This document shows, piece by piece, positions 11,057-23,201 of a DNA stretch of 51,823 nt (position 1 is the first letter of the stretch; each line of letters opens with the position of its first letter). This DNA is from Catenaria anguillulae PL171 (lineage: Eukaryota > Blastocladiomycota > Blastocladiomycetes > Blastocladiales > Catenariaceae): contig MCFL01000178.1 in the NCBI GenBank assembly GCA_002102555.1, forward strand, positions 1 through 51,823, in the 5' to 3' direction. The notes beneath the pieces are model-generated. The model did not search any database. It had not been told where the DNA came from and saw only the letters and a program-made list of their open reading frames with translations. Made by a program: the position numbers and the translations under genes.

Positions 11057-14000
11057 ATGTCGGCCGCCAAACCCAGAAAGCCAGCCACCAGCTCGGCACC
11101 TGCACCGTCTCGGCGCCAACCTCTGCCGCCTGCGCAACCACCACAGCCATTGCAGCCCGTCATCAGTGTTCCTCCCGCGCCTCCCCGAGCCATGACTCTC
11201 TCTGATCGCCTCAAGGATCTCCCCAAGGTGCCCAACTTGACCGCACCACATGTCAAGCCCATCTCCGCCCGTGCCGCCATCCACACTCAGCGCACACGCA
11301 TCGCCGAAATGTTTACTTCCATCGCATGCGGGGCCATTTTGCCCTCGTATGGCCCAGAGGTTGCCACTCGCCTTTCCCCAATCATCGCCCTCAGGGTTGA
11401 GAAAGCCCTCGTAGATGGGCTCGAACCAAAGGCCGAGCCAAGCGCGTACACGGCCAGCTCACTGACCGCCGCCAGGTCTGCACTCGATCGCGGCCAAGCG
11501 CCTCCTGCCGCTGCCACGGACGAGCTGCTGGTTGATTATCTCGTTACCTTGTATTCAAATCCCAATCAGCAACCACCACAGTGGCAGCCGCAGTCGTGGT
11601 TGCGCGACATGAACCGTACGTACCCGCCAAACCATCAGCCGCAGCAGCAACAACAACAGCAGCAGCACGTCGACGAGCAGTCCCAAGGCGCACCAGAGAG
11701 TACTGAGGCGATTGTGCCTGATTCTGAAGATGATCCCATCGTCATGGTTCAGCCATTAACATTATCATCCGCAACTGATTCGGCAAACACAACCGCTACT
11801 GCTGGAAAGAAGCGCAAGTTTCCTGATGATCATGACCCCAGTCATTCTCTCGGGTCAGAAGTGGGTGGAGCCGACAACGGTGCTGACGACGCACCGGTTC
11901 TGGATGGCAAACCTGCACCTCGTAGCGTCAAGCTACGCCGCACGCTTGAAGGCAAGACCGGGTCCGTCAGTCCAGAGCCATCAGCATCTGGATCAGTCCG
12001 GTGGGCTGTTGGTTCTTCTGCTTCGACATCATCTGCTGCCACACCGCTTGCGCGAGCGAAAAGGACCGCTCCTCTTGCGTCCGGAAGTCCCGCACCAGAG
12101 CCAGTAGCCAAGGCTCGCGCAGCTGTTTCTCGCAGCACACCATCGCCAGTTCCACAATCTGCAGCATCCGCCAGCACGAGCTCTGGTTTGACTACATCGT
12201 CCTCCGCTCGTGTTGCGACAAAACCGGCCGCCGCATCGCGTCTCCAGAACGAGCCTGCTTCTCGCTCAGGGTCACCGAGATCAACACCAGAGCCATCCCC
12301 CGCTCCGCCAAGTGCAAGCAGCAGCAATCGCCCACCCGTCTCCAGCGGGTCATCCAGCTTACTGTCAACCCTCGGCTCGCTGGACTCGCGCCACCCACTC
12401 GTCGTCCACCCGTTTCAGCCTCAGCCGGTTCCCGCCCACCCGTCTCTGCATCGAGCGCTTCCAAATCCACAGTGTCCGAACTCTTTCCAACGACCCAGCG
12501 TACCCCTAGCGCCGTAGCCTCACGTGCCAAACCTGCCCCTCCCACGCGCACAAACTCTGCATCGGCCACCACCTCAAGCAACCCGGCACCCACGCTCGCT
12601 CCCGCCGCCCGCAAGTCTCCGCCCTCAACCATCCGTGTCCTCACCACGCCTGCGTCCGCCGCAACCTCACGGGCAAACTCTCTTCCCTCGGCAACTGCCG
12701 CTCCATCCTCGGCTGCACGCACATCCTTATCATCATTGACATTCCCAACGCTTACCACCTCGCTCCCTTCGCTCCACACCTTCCCAGCACTCACGTGGGG
12801 CGCCGCACGTGCATACGTCCTGACCAACGCTCAACTCATGCAATGCGACTTCCCTTTGCCCTCGCGCATTGCCGCGGGCGTGCCAACCATGGACCCGCTC
12901 GACATTCCGCGTCTCCCGCCCACGGCTCCCTCCTCGCCCGCAACACCCACACCCATGAATGGCAATCCAATCATGCGCAAATGTGCGCGATGTGGTAAAT
13001 CATTTGACATTACAGCCCCATTGGCTGCTGGATCTGGCGGCGGCAGGTGCACGTACCATTGGGGTCGCACCGTGGTCACCAAGAACTCGGGCGACACGTT
13101 GCGCGTGTTTTCGTGCTGTCAGGAGGAGATGGGAAAGCTCGGGTGTACAGAGAGCGTCCACGTGTTTCGCGAGGAGCGTGTCGAGTATTTGCATGCCGTG
13201 GAAGCGTTTGTGGAGACGCCGACGAGTGGGCTGGTGAGGTCACCGGGCAAGCGGGCGTTGGAGATTGTGGCTTTGGATTGTGAAATGGTATGTGTGTCCA
13301 TGTGTTCGAATTCGCAGCACAGGATAGCCGAGCTGACACAGGCATTTACTTCCAGTGCTATACTTCGCTAGGTATGGAAGTGTGCCGTGTCACAGTCATT
13401 GACCAGTGGAAACGCAAGATCATTGATGAGTTGGTCAAGCCCAAGGGAATTGTACGCGACCTCAATACTCGGTACAGGTGCGAATTGTGTTTGACTCGAT
13501 TTTGCGGATCCCTTCTCTTCCTTGCCCGTCTGTGCCTGACTGCCGACCTCTTGTTGGTTTCTACTCAGTGGGATCAAATCACTCGAAGGCGCTAAAAAGT
13601 CCTTGGCCGACATTCGCTCGGCGCTCTTTGAGGTGATTGACGACCAAACCATTCTCGTGGGCCACGGGCTCGAAAACGATCTCAAGGCGTTGCGACTGGT
13701 GCACTACTTGATTGTGGACACGAGCGAATTGTTTCGCAAGCATGAAGCGGTACGTAACGGCGGTCATAGAGAGAGATCTTCTCGTGTATTGTCCCACCAA
13801 GTTCGCCCATTGTCTCATGCTTTTTTTTCTTTCTTTCTCTGCGCTGTTTGGAAACAACAGGACCGAAAACCTTCACTCAAAAAGCTGGCAGACAGCATCT
13901 TGGCAAGGTCCATTCAGCAAGGCGGAAGTGAGGGTCATGATAGCTTGGAGGATGCAACCGGTATGCGGAATGCTTTTGGTTTTTTGCTCACGTCGCTCGC

Positions 14001-14098
14001 TGACTATGTGCCTAATCTATTCTTGCGTCGTTGCAGTTGCACTCGATTTGCTGGTCAAGAAGGTATCAGACCCAGATCGGACAATATTCCAAGGTTGA
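11057..14098 (+). CDS. REXO1/Rex3-type DEDDh RNA 3'-5' exonuclease
   Basis: RNA-processing exonuclease of the REXO1 (yeast Rex1/Rex3) branch. The long N-terminus is disordered: proline/serine-rich, with a glutamine run at about 11641-11665 and basic KKRKF/KLRR patches. A zinc-binding module follows at about 12970-13170 (CARCGKSFD...CTYHWG...CC...C). The catalytic domain is spread over five exons with borders 13287/13356, 13471/13569, 13749/13861 and 13960/14037: ALDCEM|CYTSLGMEVCRVTV (ExoI), NTR|GIKSLEG, ILVGHGLENDLKAL (ExoII) and GHDSLEDAT|VALDLLVKK (ExoIII with its His and Asp). The stop is at 14096-14098. The disordered part must change from frame 2 to frame 1 between about 12240 and 12500, consistent with one missing base or an unseen intron. 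Activity and class are clear; orthology to REX1, REX3 or REXO1 is not. Confidence 0.88.
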
Positions 14099-14514
14099 GA
14101 CTGCCTGTGAATCACAATTTTCATTCACGAGAGATAGTGTTGGATTCCGTAATACATGCAGGCAATTATTCCCACAGCCAGATCTTGTACACGTTTTTCC
14201 ATTCATGGTGTCACTCAGGTTCAAGCTTACAACGCGTGCACATCAGCTTGCCTCAAGGCAAGCCAACCCAGGTCCACAACGTGAGAACACAACAAGCCAT
14301 CGCCCCTCATATGGGATGTATTGCTGACTCCCGTCATACATGTCGGCAACAAATGGGAGCTTCTGAAGCCTCGCAATGTACTACTTCGCAAAAGCACGTC
14401 ATGGCTCTCGCAACTCTTACACTTCACTTGTCTCTCTTCAAGAACAAACTAACCACACCAGGTACACTTCCCACCGGCTTGAAGTGCGCAACATAGACCA
14501 AGTCCACGACAACC
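14099..14514. other. intergenic, no supported gene
   Basis: This joins the 3' end of the exonuclease gene to the start of the TCP11-family gene on the same strand. It should hold the first gene's terminator and the second's promoter. I see no repeat, RNA gene or convincing open frame. Confidence 0.45.
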
Positions 14515-17310
14515 ATGTCCCCCTCTACCGCCTTCGACATTCCCATTGGCTCAACAACCCAACCAACTACCCCACTTGGCATGCTCGCGCGCACCTCGCC
14601 GCCCGCGAAACCCGCCTCTTCCCTGACCCCTATCAAACTCGCCTCCAAAATGAACCGTGCGACCTCGACCCGCCGCTCGGCCCTTGACCGCGCCGTTTCA
14701 TTTGCGCGCTCGCACCTGACATCTGTCCACGAAACTGTCCGCCGCAAGACTGTGCAAGACGCCGAGCATCGCAAGGCGCTTGCCGCCAAACTGCGCGCCA
14801 AGCTACTCGCATGCGAGACACGCCGGAGTTCCGAGCTGGCTCGTCGCCGCCGTGCCACGGGCAGCAGCGGTATCAAGCGCAACACATCCAATGCCTCTGT
14901 GTCATCCTTGTCGTCGACATCGTCGACCGAGTCAGTGGCACTGGACGAGTTGCAAGACGTGGTGGCGAGGTTTGCCGCGCTGGATTTGGTCAAGCACGAC
15001 GAGTGCAGCCGCACGCTGGACGAGCTGGTTGCCCACATAGAAGACGCGAAAACCATGGATGTGACGAGGGAGCTGTTGAACGAGATTGCACTGGTCGCTG
15101 CCATGTATCCGGCAAGCAGCAGCAGGTCCAAAAAGGCAGGCAGGAAGCGCAGTCACGAGTCGCTCAAGAGCCAGGGGTCAAGTGTGAGTAGTGGCAGCGC
15201 GCCACCGAGTCCCGCTTCGGACGAGGGCATTTTGATGGAAGGTGTGCCCGAGTTGCTCGGGTCCAACCCGTTTGACACGCGGACGTTTTTGGCGGCCATG
15301 GCCACGTCCTTGTTTCCCAGCCAAGTGTTGCGTGCAGAGCATCCCATGGACGACGTACGTCTCCATCAATCCACGTCCTTGTCTCACCAAGTTTACTAAC
15401 CCCTCTTGGATTGTATTTATCCAGATGCTGTTTGAGAAAACCACGCACATGATGGACGCATTTGCCCGCCTCATTTCGCACCCGACTCTTCGTCGCGTCC
15501 ACGCCTTTGTCACTTGCTGGACACACTACGCCACGCAGTTTGCCGAATGGAAGCTCGCGTCGCAGCAAACACTCATCCATGAGCTCATTGCGCACTACCT
15601 CGAAGTCGACCGCATGTGGCAAGAAGCACGTCCACGTTTCACGAACCAGCCGCCGTCGGCGCCGCTCTTGACTGCGGCCATCGAGTACGTCCAAGGGCTG
15701 CGGAACCGCCAAGTCATGATATTGAACCGATTAGAACGGTTTGGCGGACAAGAAGCCAAGGAGGCGCTCGCGCGGTCCCGCGACGAGTGTGGGTTTGACT
15801 TGGTCAACGATGAGATGCACATGCTACTTGGTCCCACACTTGGCGAGCTCATCAAGAAGAGCAAGCAGAATAGTGTGCTCAAGGCCGCAGACTCGGCGCT
15901 GGAGCTGGTGGATGAGGAGGCACTGGCCAAGAGCGAAAAGGCACAGCAGTTCATGCGCGATGTGCAAGCCGCACACGATTTGTACCTGGATGGCGTCGCA
16001 AGTGACGACGACGAGCAGGAGCAATCGGGCGATGAGGCAATTCAGGTGGAAAAGACGTTGAAGCGGGCGTTTAGGGTCCAAAAGCAGGCCATGTTTCGCA
16101 GGGGCGAGATGGACCCGTGGTTGGTCGAGTGTTTGCATCTCCTCTGTCAGGTTCGCTCCTCGTTTTCAGTTCGCGGCTGTCTCAATCAAAATTGAGTGCT
16201 AAATAATGTGTCATCTTTTCATGTCAGAACATTGCCAAGTCGACGCCGAACCCAACTGACACAACCACCACCATCTCTCGCATTTGCGACCTCGACTGGA
16301 TCGCAACCCGCGTCTCGCAATCCACATACACGTCGTCTGACCTTGCTGACCTGCTCTCCCACCTCACAACCGTCATGCGCACGCTCTGCTCGCCCGCGCG
16401 CGACCCACTTTTGTCCACGCCCGCGCCCGCCACGTCTGCCAACTCTGACGAGGTTGTCGCTCACTTGTTCCACCTGCTTGACGTGTCACGGCTCATGCTC
16501 GGCGACTTTGCGCGCGCGCGCCGTGCTGCCGTGCTGCCCGACTTGGCCAAGGTCATTGTGGCGCTTGAGCGCAAGCACTTTGTGTCGCGCTTCACCCAGA
16601 CCCAGAACCAGGCGGTGCTGCCCATCACAAAGCAATGGCTGGCGGCCGCCATGGAATCCGCGCTTGCCCCCGTTACGCGTGGCGCCATTTATCGCCATGT
16701 CTTTGACACGGCCATGATCCAGCTCGTGCTCAGTCCACCCGACCATGTTCCCATTCCCGAAACCTTGCACCTCGACGCTGCACGTGTCACTTATCTCTCG
16801 GAACACGTCCACCGCCTCTTGCTTGCTGCCACACTCATGACGCATGCAAAGTCGCGATCGCCTACCGACATTGGTAGCGGCCCGCTCGTTGCCCTAGTGC
16901 ACGCGGGCCACACGCGTGACGCCACGGACCTTGTGCTAGCGCAAGTGCGCCAGGCAAAGTCGCGCAAGCACCTCGTGGACTTGCTCGTGACACAAGCTAC
17001 GGGGCTTGGCATGTCGCGCATTGTGGCAAAGTGTGTGTGCAAGGCAGATCCCGTTTACAAGGTGCTTGCGCGAAGGGTCGAGGCCGATTTGCGTGCTGGG
17101 TTGATGATGGCCGAGGACAAGGGCGGCAAGCCGAATGTGAGTGTGTGCAAGGCACTTGACATGGTGGGTCACAGGATGAGTAAGGTGTTGGGCAAGGTCG
17201 TTGCCATGGCCAGGTTGAATCGGGTTGTGTATGCCGAGTGGTATGATCGGGCGTTGGATGAAGTCGTGAGTGAGAGCGAGACCAGAAGGCAGATGGAGAC
17301 GGAGGAGTAG
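14515..17310 (+). CDS. TCP11/SOK1 family protein
   Basis: Three exons (14515-15354, 15425-16150, 16228-17310) with introns of 70 and 77 nt, each junction in phase 0, give 882 residues. The N-terminal third is Ser/Thr/Arg-rich with a basic helix (KTVQDAEHRKALAAKLRAKLLACE). The T-complex 11 region runs from MLFEKTTHMMDAFARLI through HYATQFAEWKLASQQTLIHELIAHYLEVDR, an acidic loop (SDDDEQEQSGDE), RICDLDWIATRVSQ and LTTVMRTLCSPARDP, the family's characteristic 'M..LC.P.RD' block, to a helical C-terminus ending RRQMETEE. Yeast Sok1 acts alongside cAMP/PKA signalling and animal TCP11 proteins are linked to sperm function, but the biochemical activity is unknown. The pair of blocks makes the family call fairly firm. 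Confidence 0.78.
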
Positions 17311-17523
17311 AAAAATCGTCGTGTTTTTGTTGCATTTTTTTTTTTTGTGATTTGTGTGACATTGAACGTCCAAGTGTTTGGTGGGCTTGCTGTTGACATT
17401 GATTGCATCTTGGTTTTGCTCTCGAGAAATTTGAAACGAGGAAGAAAGTGAGGGGTATATTCGCAACGTCAACGAGGATGTAATTGTAACGGTGGGTCAT
17501 GAGATCGATTGCTGATGAGCCCG

Positions 17524-19200
17524 CTATCGGACGGTCGATGATGCTCCACTCCATTGTCCTTCACACATCGACGGAGCAAGCAATTCGTGAGTGAGTGAAT
17601 CAACCGCACTGTCATTGAGAAACTGTGAATGAGGGCATACCGTAATCCGAAAGCGTGCAAAACGGTTGGGCTGCATGCCCTTGTACAAGAATCCGACCCT
17701 GGACACACACGCAAGCCCGGATGGTGAGCGTCGACCAACTCGCACAGGATTATCAAGGAACGAACCGAATGTCCAACTCCCAAAAGAAGCACGCAACCAC
17801 ATGTGCTTTGTCGGACCAAACGTCCATGCCAATGGGACAATGATCGGGCAACTCGGCTTCCTTGACCAGCACCTCCGGACCGTCAACGGGCGCGGGCTTT
17901 GCCTGAGCGGCGAGTTTGGGAGCGTGCAAGACGTGGACTTTGGACGTGACCACCACCTGTCAATCAATCAATCACATGCAACACGTCAGACGCAACATGA
18001 GGTACGACGCTAGGGTGTGTGAAACGGACAATCAATCCAAATTCCATGGCCAGTTGTCGCAATCGAGTCAAGATGGTTTTGCCGTGCTCGAGCTTACCAC
18101 CTTCGCACGGAAACGACAAGGAGTCGACCACAATGAGCTTGATGGAAGGTGTTTCACGCAGAATGGTTGGCAAGAGGTCGATAACGGCAATCAGGTCAAG
18201 AAGCGTGAATGTGCGATATACAATGATGCTCTCGAGAAGCGCGGATGCTGAGAGCAACAACAAACAAACAAAAAAAAAACGGAATTGTTAGAAGGACCTC
18301 GTGTGAACATGAGTCCATGAGCTGTAGGGAATCCGACAAACCGAAATCGAATGGAGATTCGCTCGCATGGCACGCTGCTTGGGCTGCAGCAAGGGCAATG
18401 TCGGTGAAGCGATCCGCGAGCAATCCGGATTCGGTATCAATGTACAAGGCGCAACTGCCGAGTCCGCCGAATTGCGGGGTGAGCGGGACGCGAGCGCACA
18501 GTTGCATGCTGGCCATGGCACAGTGAAAACGAGTTGGTAAGCATCATGCGATGCAAGTCGCAAAACAACAGATGCACAAACCATATTGACGTGGTGCCAA
18601 TGCCAGGGACTCCTGAGAGCTCGTAGACATATCCGGGAACAAGTCCAGTAAGCGGTGGGGAAGAAATGGAGAGCAAAGCGTCGAGCTCGTCACAGCCAGT
18701 CCTTAGACACGACTGGAAAGATGCTGGTGCTGGTAAGGCGTGGTCGTTGTGCGATGGTGGTGGCAGCGCGGGAGCATTGTTGTTGGGCGGTGTAACACTG
18801 TTGGAGGAAGAGGCGGTGGAAGAAGTGGGCGGCGCAGATGGAAAGGAAGATCGTGGCGTGCTTGAGCGAGAGCGAGGGTTGAGGTCAATGGCCTGCGTCA
18901 CTATATCAATCGGCCAATGAGGCAGCGTCAGGGACCCAGGACAACGTCGATTCTCTCAAGGGAGGCTCAGGCTCAGGCTGGATGAGTATTGAAGGCGATC
19001 CAAGTGAGGAACTTACCTCCGAGGGCCGAGTTGATGACGGCCAGGGTGTTGGCTGCGTCATGGAGCGACAGTCCCGTCTCTGCAGCGAGCGTGTGCGGCG
19101 AGAGGCGCAGGAGGTCGGAGGGACTGAGGAACGAGTTTGAGGTGAGGGCGTCGACGACTGGTTGTGGCAATCCAAAGGACGAGAGTGGCCGGCCGCGCAT
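17524..19200 (-). CDS. RAD51C-like recombinase paralogue with altered Walker A
   Basis: A RecA/RAD51-superfamily protein of homologous recombination. Exon 1 (19200-19017) reads RPLSSFGLPQPVVDAL and the helix-hairpin-helix-like DLLRLSPHTLAAETGLS, as in the RAD51C N-terminus. Introns 18901-19016 (116 nt) and 18509-18581 (73 nt) are in phase. Exon 2 carries a polar insert, then FQSCLRTGCDELDALL and the P-loop GVPGIGTTS. Exon 3 continues CMQLCARVPLTPQFGG and LYIDTESGLLADRFTDIA. The next exon has TFTLLDLIAVIDLLPTIL and Walker B IKLIVVDSLSFP. Then come LIVVVTSKVHVLHAPKL, a divergent FFWELDI strand, and GFLYKGMQPNRFARFRIT near the C-terminus. The Walker A lysine is replaced (GTT for GKT, codon ACC), which should impair ATP hydrolysis. 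The last exon borders (18260, 18000 and 17640 regions) are approximate. RAD51C fits best among the paralogues. Confidence 0.82.
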
Positions 19201-19875
19201 GATGCCAACGTTCCAAGATCAAGATGGGTGTTGCCGGTGGAGACTTGAGTTGCGGTACGGTTGCATTCAGTCCATGGATGTTGGTTGGCGTTGCCAATTC
19301 TTTTCATGTCCACATTGAATTCGTTATTTCTTATACAAGTCTGTGTGAGTGTGACTCACTCGTTGATGCCTCTCCATTCTCCACTCCACTCCAAGTCGAG
19401 CATTGCTATGTACATGTTTTATATCGCATGTGCGCATCTGTGACGGTCTCATCCTCACCAACTCAGTCCGAGGCGGGCATGATGATTGGACGGCGGTGAC
19501 AATGGCTTGACTCCACTGCAGCGAGCGATGGTGTCTTGTACATGCATACTTCATTTACATGGCACGCACGATCGAGTCGGCGAGGGCGACCTCGCACCTT
19601 TGCACTTGCTGACTTTTGCTGACGTTTGCTGACGTTAAATTGTGGTTGAGCGTTGGCGGTGACCTCGGCAGACTTGTGTCAAGTGGCAAGCACTGCACGT
19701 TGCATCTTGACGACTGCAGTGACCCCTCTAGCCCACCGGCCCAGGCAGCAGGGTCGCGCGCAGGAACCATGGTCAGGAGGAACTGAGCGGCGGCGACTCG
19801 GAGCCGTCTTGATCTTGTCGAGTCGACATCCTTGGCTATGGCGTATACGTATGACCTCCGAGCCAGCCGAGTCCC
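19201..19875. other. intergenic region between divergent genes
   Basis: Apart from the 10-bp phased repeat at 19607-19636 nothing else stands out. It separates the RAD51C-like gene (-) from the USP37-like gene (+), so both promoters should lie here. The ATG chosen for the USP gene (19876) may be too far upstream; if translation starts at 20095 this region is longer. Confidence 0.45.
19607..19636. promoter_or_regulatory. three TGCTGAC boxes at 10-bp spacing, possible bZIP site cluster
   Basis: TGCTGAC starts at 19607, 19617 and 19627, i.e. once per helical turn, and the second and third copies extend to TGCTGACGTT. TGACGT is a CRE half-site and TGCTGAC a Maf-type half-site, so bZIP binding is a reasonable inference. 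It lies about 410 bp upstream of the RAD51C-like start and 240 bp upstream of the USP start. No functional evidence can be had from sequence alone. Confidence 0.35.
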
Positions 19876-22800
19876 ATGCGGCCTGACCTGGTGGCAGTCC
19901 CTGATCCTCCTCCCACCAGTGAGTCCTCGGACTCCAACACGAGCAACACGGCCAGCAACATGGGCACACTATATCATCACCGTGACCGTGACCACGGCCT
20001 CTCCATGTTGAAAGACTCTAAGTGTACCTTCACCAGTCACCTCCACCGCGACCGCCAGCAATCACCACCGATACCATCAGTGCCAGGACATAGCATGGCG
20101 CCATTGGCCGAGTTCCCAAGCTCATTTGTAGCTCCCGTCGTCGTGTCCAAAAAGACAATCACAAAAAAGGCAAAGATCCACTCGGAGCTCAACGTCACCG
20201 TCAACCTCCACTACTCGCCCGCCGCCGGCCCCGCACACCCAGCCCGCCTCACCCTTGTTACGGACCGCCCCTGCTTCCCGACGCTCGGCAATGCTCGCCT
20301 TCTCGAGGTCGATCGCCCAAAGCTGTTTAGCTACTACATGGGCACCACGCCCCCGACGGACCCGCAGCCCAACCTGCCCGTCGTGTGGATAACAGTCAAG
20401 GCCCCAGCCAACCTCAGCGTCATGGTGGCCTTTCCCCACGGCCACGATCCCCTCCGCGACCGCTTCAACCGCCTGCTCACCGACTTCTTCAACTCAAAGG
20501 ACCTTCGCCTGTCTGCTGGCTCGGCCTCCTCGGCCTCAGCGGCCGCCGCTGGCCTCCCAGCTCTCGTGCCCGTATCACCTTCACAACCCCGCCAGTTTGC
20601 CTACAAGGACTCACCCTCAGCGACTGCTGCTGCCGCTGAACTCCCACCCCAGCGCACACGCACCAGAAGCGCACATTCGGCCGAAGTCGCCCTTGCCGCC
20701 TTCCACTCGTCCTCCTCTTCGCCCTCCCGACCCGCAACCGCTGCGACTGCGGCATCCGCCTACTTGGCAAATCCGCTCAAGCGACCTGCCTCGCCCACTC
20801 GCAATGCCCCGCCCGACCTCCATGACCCGATCGGCGGTACTACCCATCCAACTGCTTCCAAACGCTCACGGCCCAATGACGACATTCCCATGGGCCCGCC
20901 ACGGCCACCTCCACCACCGTCCCCACCGCTGCCACTATCGTCGCTCCCGACGCTCGCGAATGGCACGTCAATCACCACAGCGTACCCGTTATCCCCGACA
21001 CCCACAAGCGCTGCTGCATCGCTCCGCAGTTTGGGTCTCACCAAACCCATGTCGGGTGCCATGGGCGCCATGCAGCAGTTTCAGCATCAGGCGTCTTCGA
21101 TCCGGCAAGTGCCAACCACCCGACGTGTTGCACAGGGGCTCACTCGCCCAGCGCCCTATTCATCGCCCATGTTGAGCGTCCCACTGGCGATTCCCCCTTC
21201 CGATCCGCCCGCACCGGGGTCGAGTGCGTATTTCGAAGCGAGCCGGTCGCGGACTGGCCGTGGGACCGCCGACATGATCCGCCAACAGCCGCCGCAGCAT
21301 CCAATTGCCGGGCGTGGGCGTCGTGGCAAGCGCAACGGCCGTGGTGGGCGTGTCAATGGATTTGTCAACGAGTTTGGTGACGGACCCATGGATCGAGCAT
21401 CGGGTGGCATGGCAGCCGGAGTTGTGGCAGAGTTGTCTGGTATGCGCAACAATGGGAATACTTGTACGCCATGCCTTCTTTTTCCAATTCCCGACGTTTT
21501 TCAATCCCAATGTCTCACCCAACCGACGCATCATCCAGGCTACCAAAACGCCCTTCTCGTTGCCTTCCTCGCCACCTCTCCATTCATGTCCATCATCTCG
21601 CGCCTCGCTCCCATCGACCAACCGCTGCCACCGGACCTCGAGGGCCCATTTGTGAGCGATTTGGGCGGCGGAACCCGGTCGCGGCCACGATCGGCATCTG
21701 TTCCACCCCGTTCCCCGTCGCCCAGCAAGGACCTGGCCGACTCACCCATGGATACAAGAAGTGAAGGCGGAAGAGATGAAGCGGCTAGCAAGTCTCCGCC
21801 GAAGCATGAGCTGGTCAAGGCGATCGCCGCGATTGCGTGGAAGAGGGAGAGGAATCCTGGTCAGGTCATTGATCCAAGGGTATGTCTTGTAAATTTTTCG
21901 ACTCGACGTGACCAAATTGCTGATTCCACGTGGCCATGTATTTGCAGCCATTTACTGAAGGGCTACTCAACTTGTCGGGTCTATTCAAGCGCGGTGAGCA
22001 GGCTGTACGTTCAAATTTTGCTTGTGTTCTTGCTAGCTAGGTTCTCACTCGCGCGATCAATTGTATCTGCACACAACAGGATGCACAGGAACTCCTAACC
22101 GAATGCTTGGCCATCATGGAATCCGAGTCCCCACCCATTGGCCCCAGCGCCGTCAACCTTTTCCAATTCACCTTGGTCAAACGCGTCCAATGCGACAACT
22201 GCCCTTACCACTCGACCATGACGGAGCCGCACCGCGGCTTGTCGCTCGAAGTCCCACCAGCTACCTCGCTAGCGGCCCCGCCGACAACTAGTGTTTTACT
22301 TCAGCAATACTTTGCGGCCGAGCGCATCGAGTACAAGTGCGAGCGGTGCAAGCACCCAACGGCGTCGGTCAAGCATTTTGTGCACCGGCCGCCGCAAGTG
22401 CTTGTGTTGCACCTCAAGCGGTTTCAAATGATGCCAACGGGCCAGGTTAGGAAAAAGCACGAGCCCGTGGCCATTCAGGAGGTAGTGGATTTGGCGCCGT
22501 TTGCGGTGCCGACCGGCGGTGAGCTTTCCTCGCAAAGTCAAGATTCCTCATCATCATTAACAGTAGCCCCTGCCGTGCCTCACCCTCCACCAACCCCACA
22601 ACCTGCCCACTCTACAGCGTCATCCTCCGCGGGACCGCCAGCCACACCCACGATCGTCGCCACCGCCGCCTCGCCAACATCCACGCCGCTCTCCTTCAAA
22701 CTCACGGCCATCGTCAACCACCTGGGCCATCACGCGCGCCGCGGACACTATGTGTGCGACATGCGCGACCCTAGCCGGCCCGAGCACTGGCTCACGTTTG

Positions 22801-23201
22801 ACGACTCGCACGTGTCCCGGCTTGGGCCCATGGTCCACTTGACGCAGCGCCGCGGGCAGCATGGGTACTTGTTGTTTTACGTTGCTGAGGGACCCACGCC
22901 CCCGCCGCCGTCGCTTGCAAGTGTTGGGCAGTCGCCGCAAGTGGCGCAGTTGCGGCCCGTGATTGAAATTCCACCCATGCCCGCGCGCACCCCCAGTCCG
23001 TCGGCAAATGCCAGGGACAGGGAGGCGGCGGGGAGGGCAAGTGCGGCGCTTTTGCAGCAGCCGGATGTGGCGGACGTAGGGGACCACTCGCTCATCACGC
23101 CGGCAATGTCGACTCGGTCGAGGTCGCCGCTCAAGTCGCACATTGGACTAGGAGAGCGTGTTGTTGGGTCGCCGACGAGTGAGGGTGCGATTGGGCGGTG
23201 A
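19876..23201 (+). CDS. ubiquitin-specific protease, USP37/26/29-like
   Basis: A cysteine deubiquitinase. Four exons (19876-21463, 21539-21879, 21948-22004, 22080-23201; introns 75, 68 and 75 nt, all in phase) give 1035 residues. The N-terminal domain, about residues 85-215 (SELNVTVNLHYSP...PVVWITVKAPANLSVMV), is placed like the PH-type domain of USP37 and may be one. A long disordered segment follows. Catalytic boxes: Cys box GMRNNGNTC|YQNALLVAF, split by intron 1 between bases 1 and 2 of the Cys codon; DAQELL; zinc-finger-like CDNC and CERC pairs; LVLHLKRFQM; and the His box NHLGHHARRGHYVCDMRD with WLTFDDSHV and GYLLFYV. Catalytic Cys, His and Asp are present, so it is probably active. A Ser/Pro insert interrupts the catalytic domain, where human USP37 carries UIM repeats that I do not see here. 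The true start may be the ATG at 20095. Confidence 0.85.

Noticed and set aside
11842-12327. A 161-codon minus-strand frame within the REXO1-type gene
   Set aside because: Its composition (Ala/Gly/Asp/Glu) mirrors the Ser/Pro/Ala-rich coding strand; it is a shadow.
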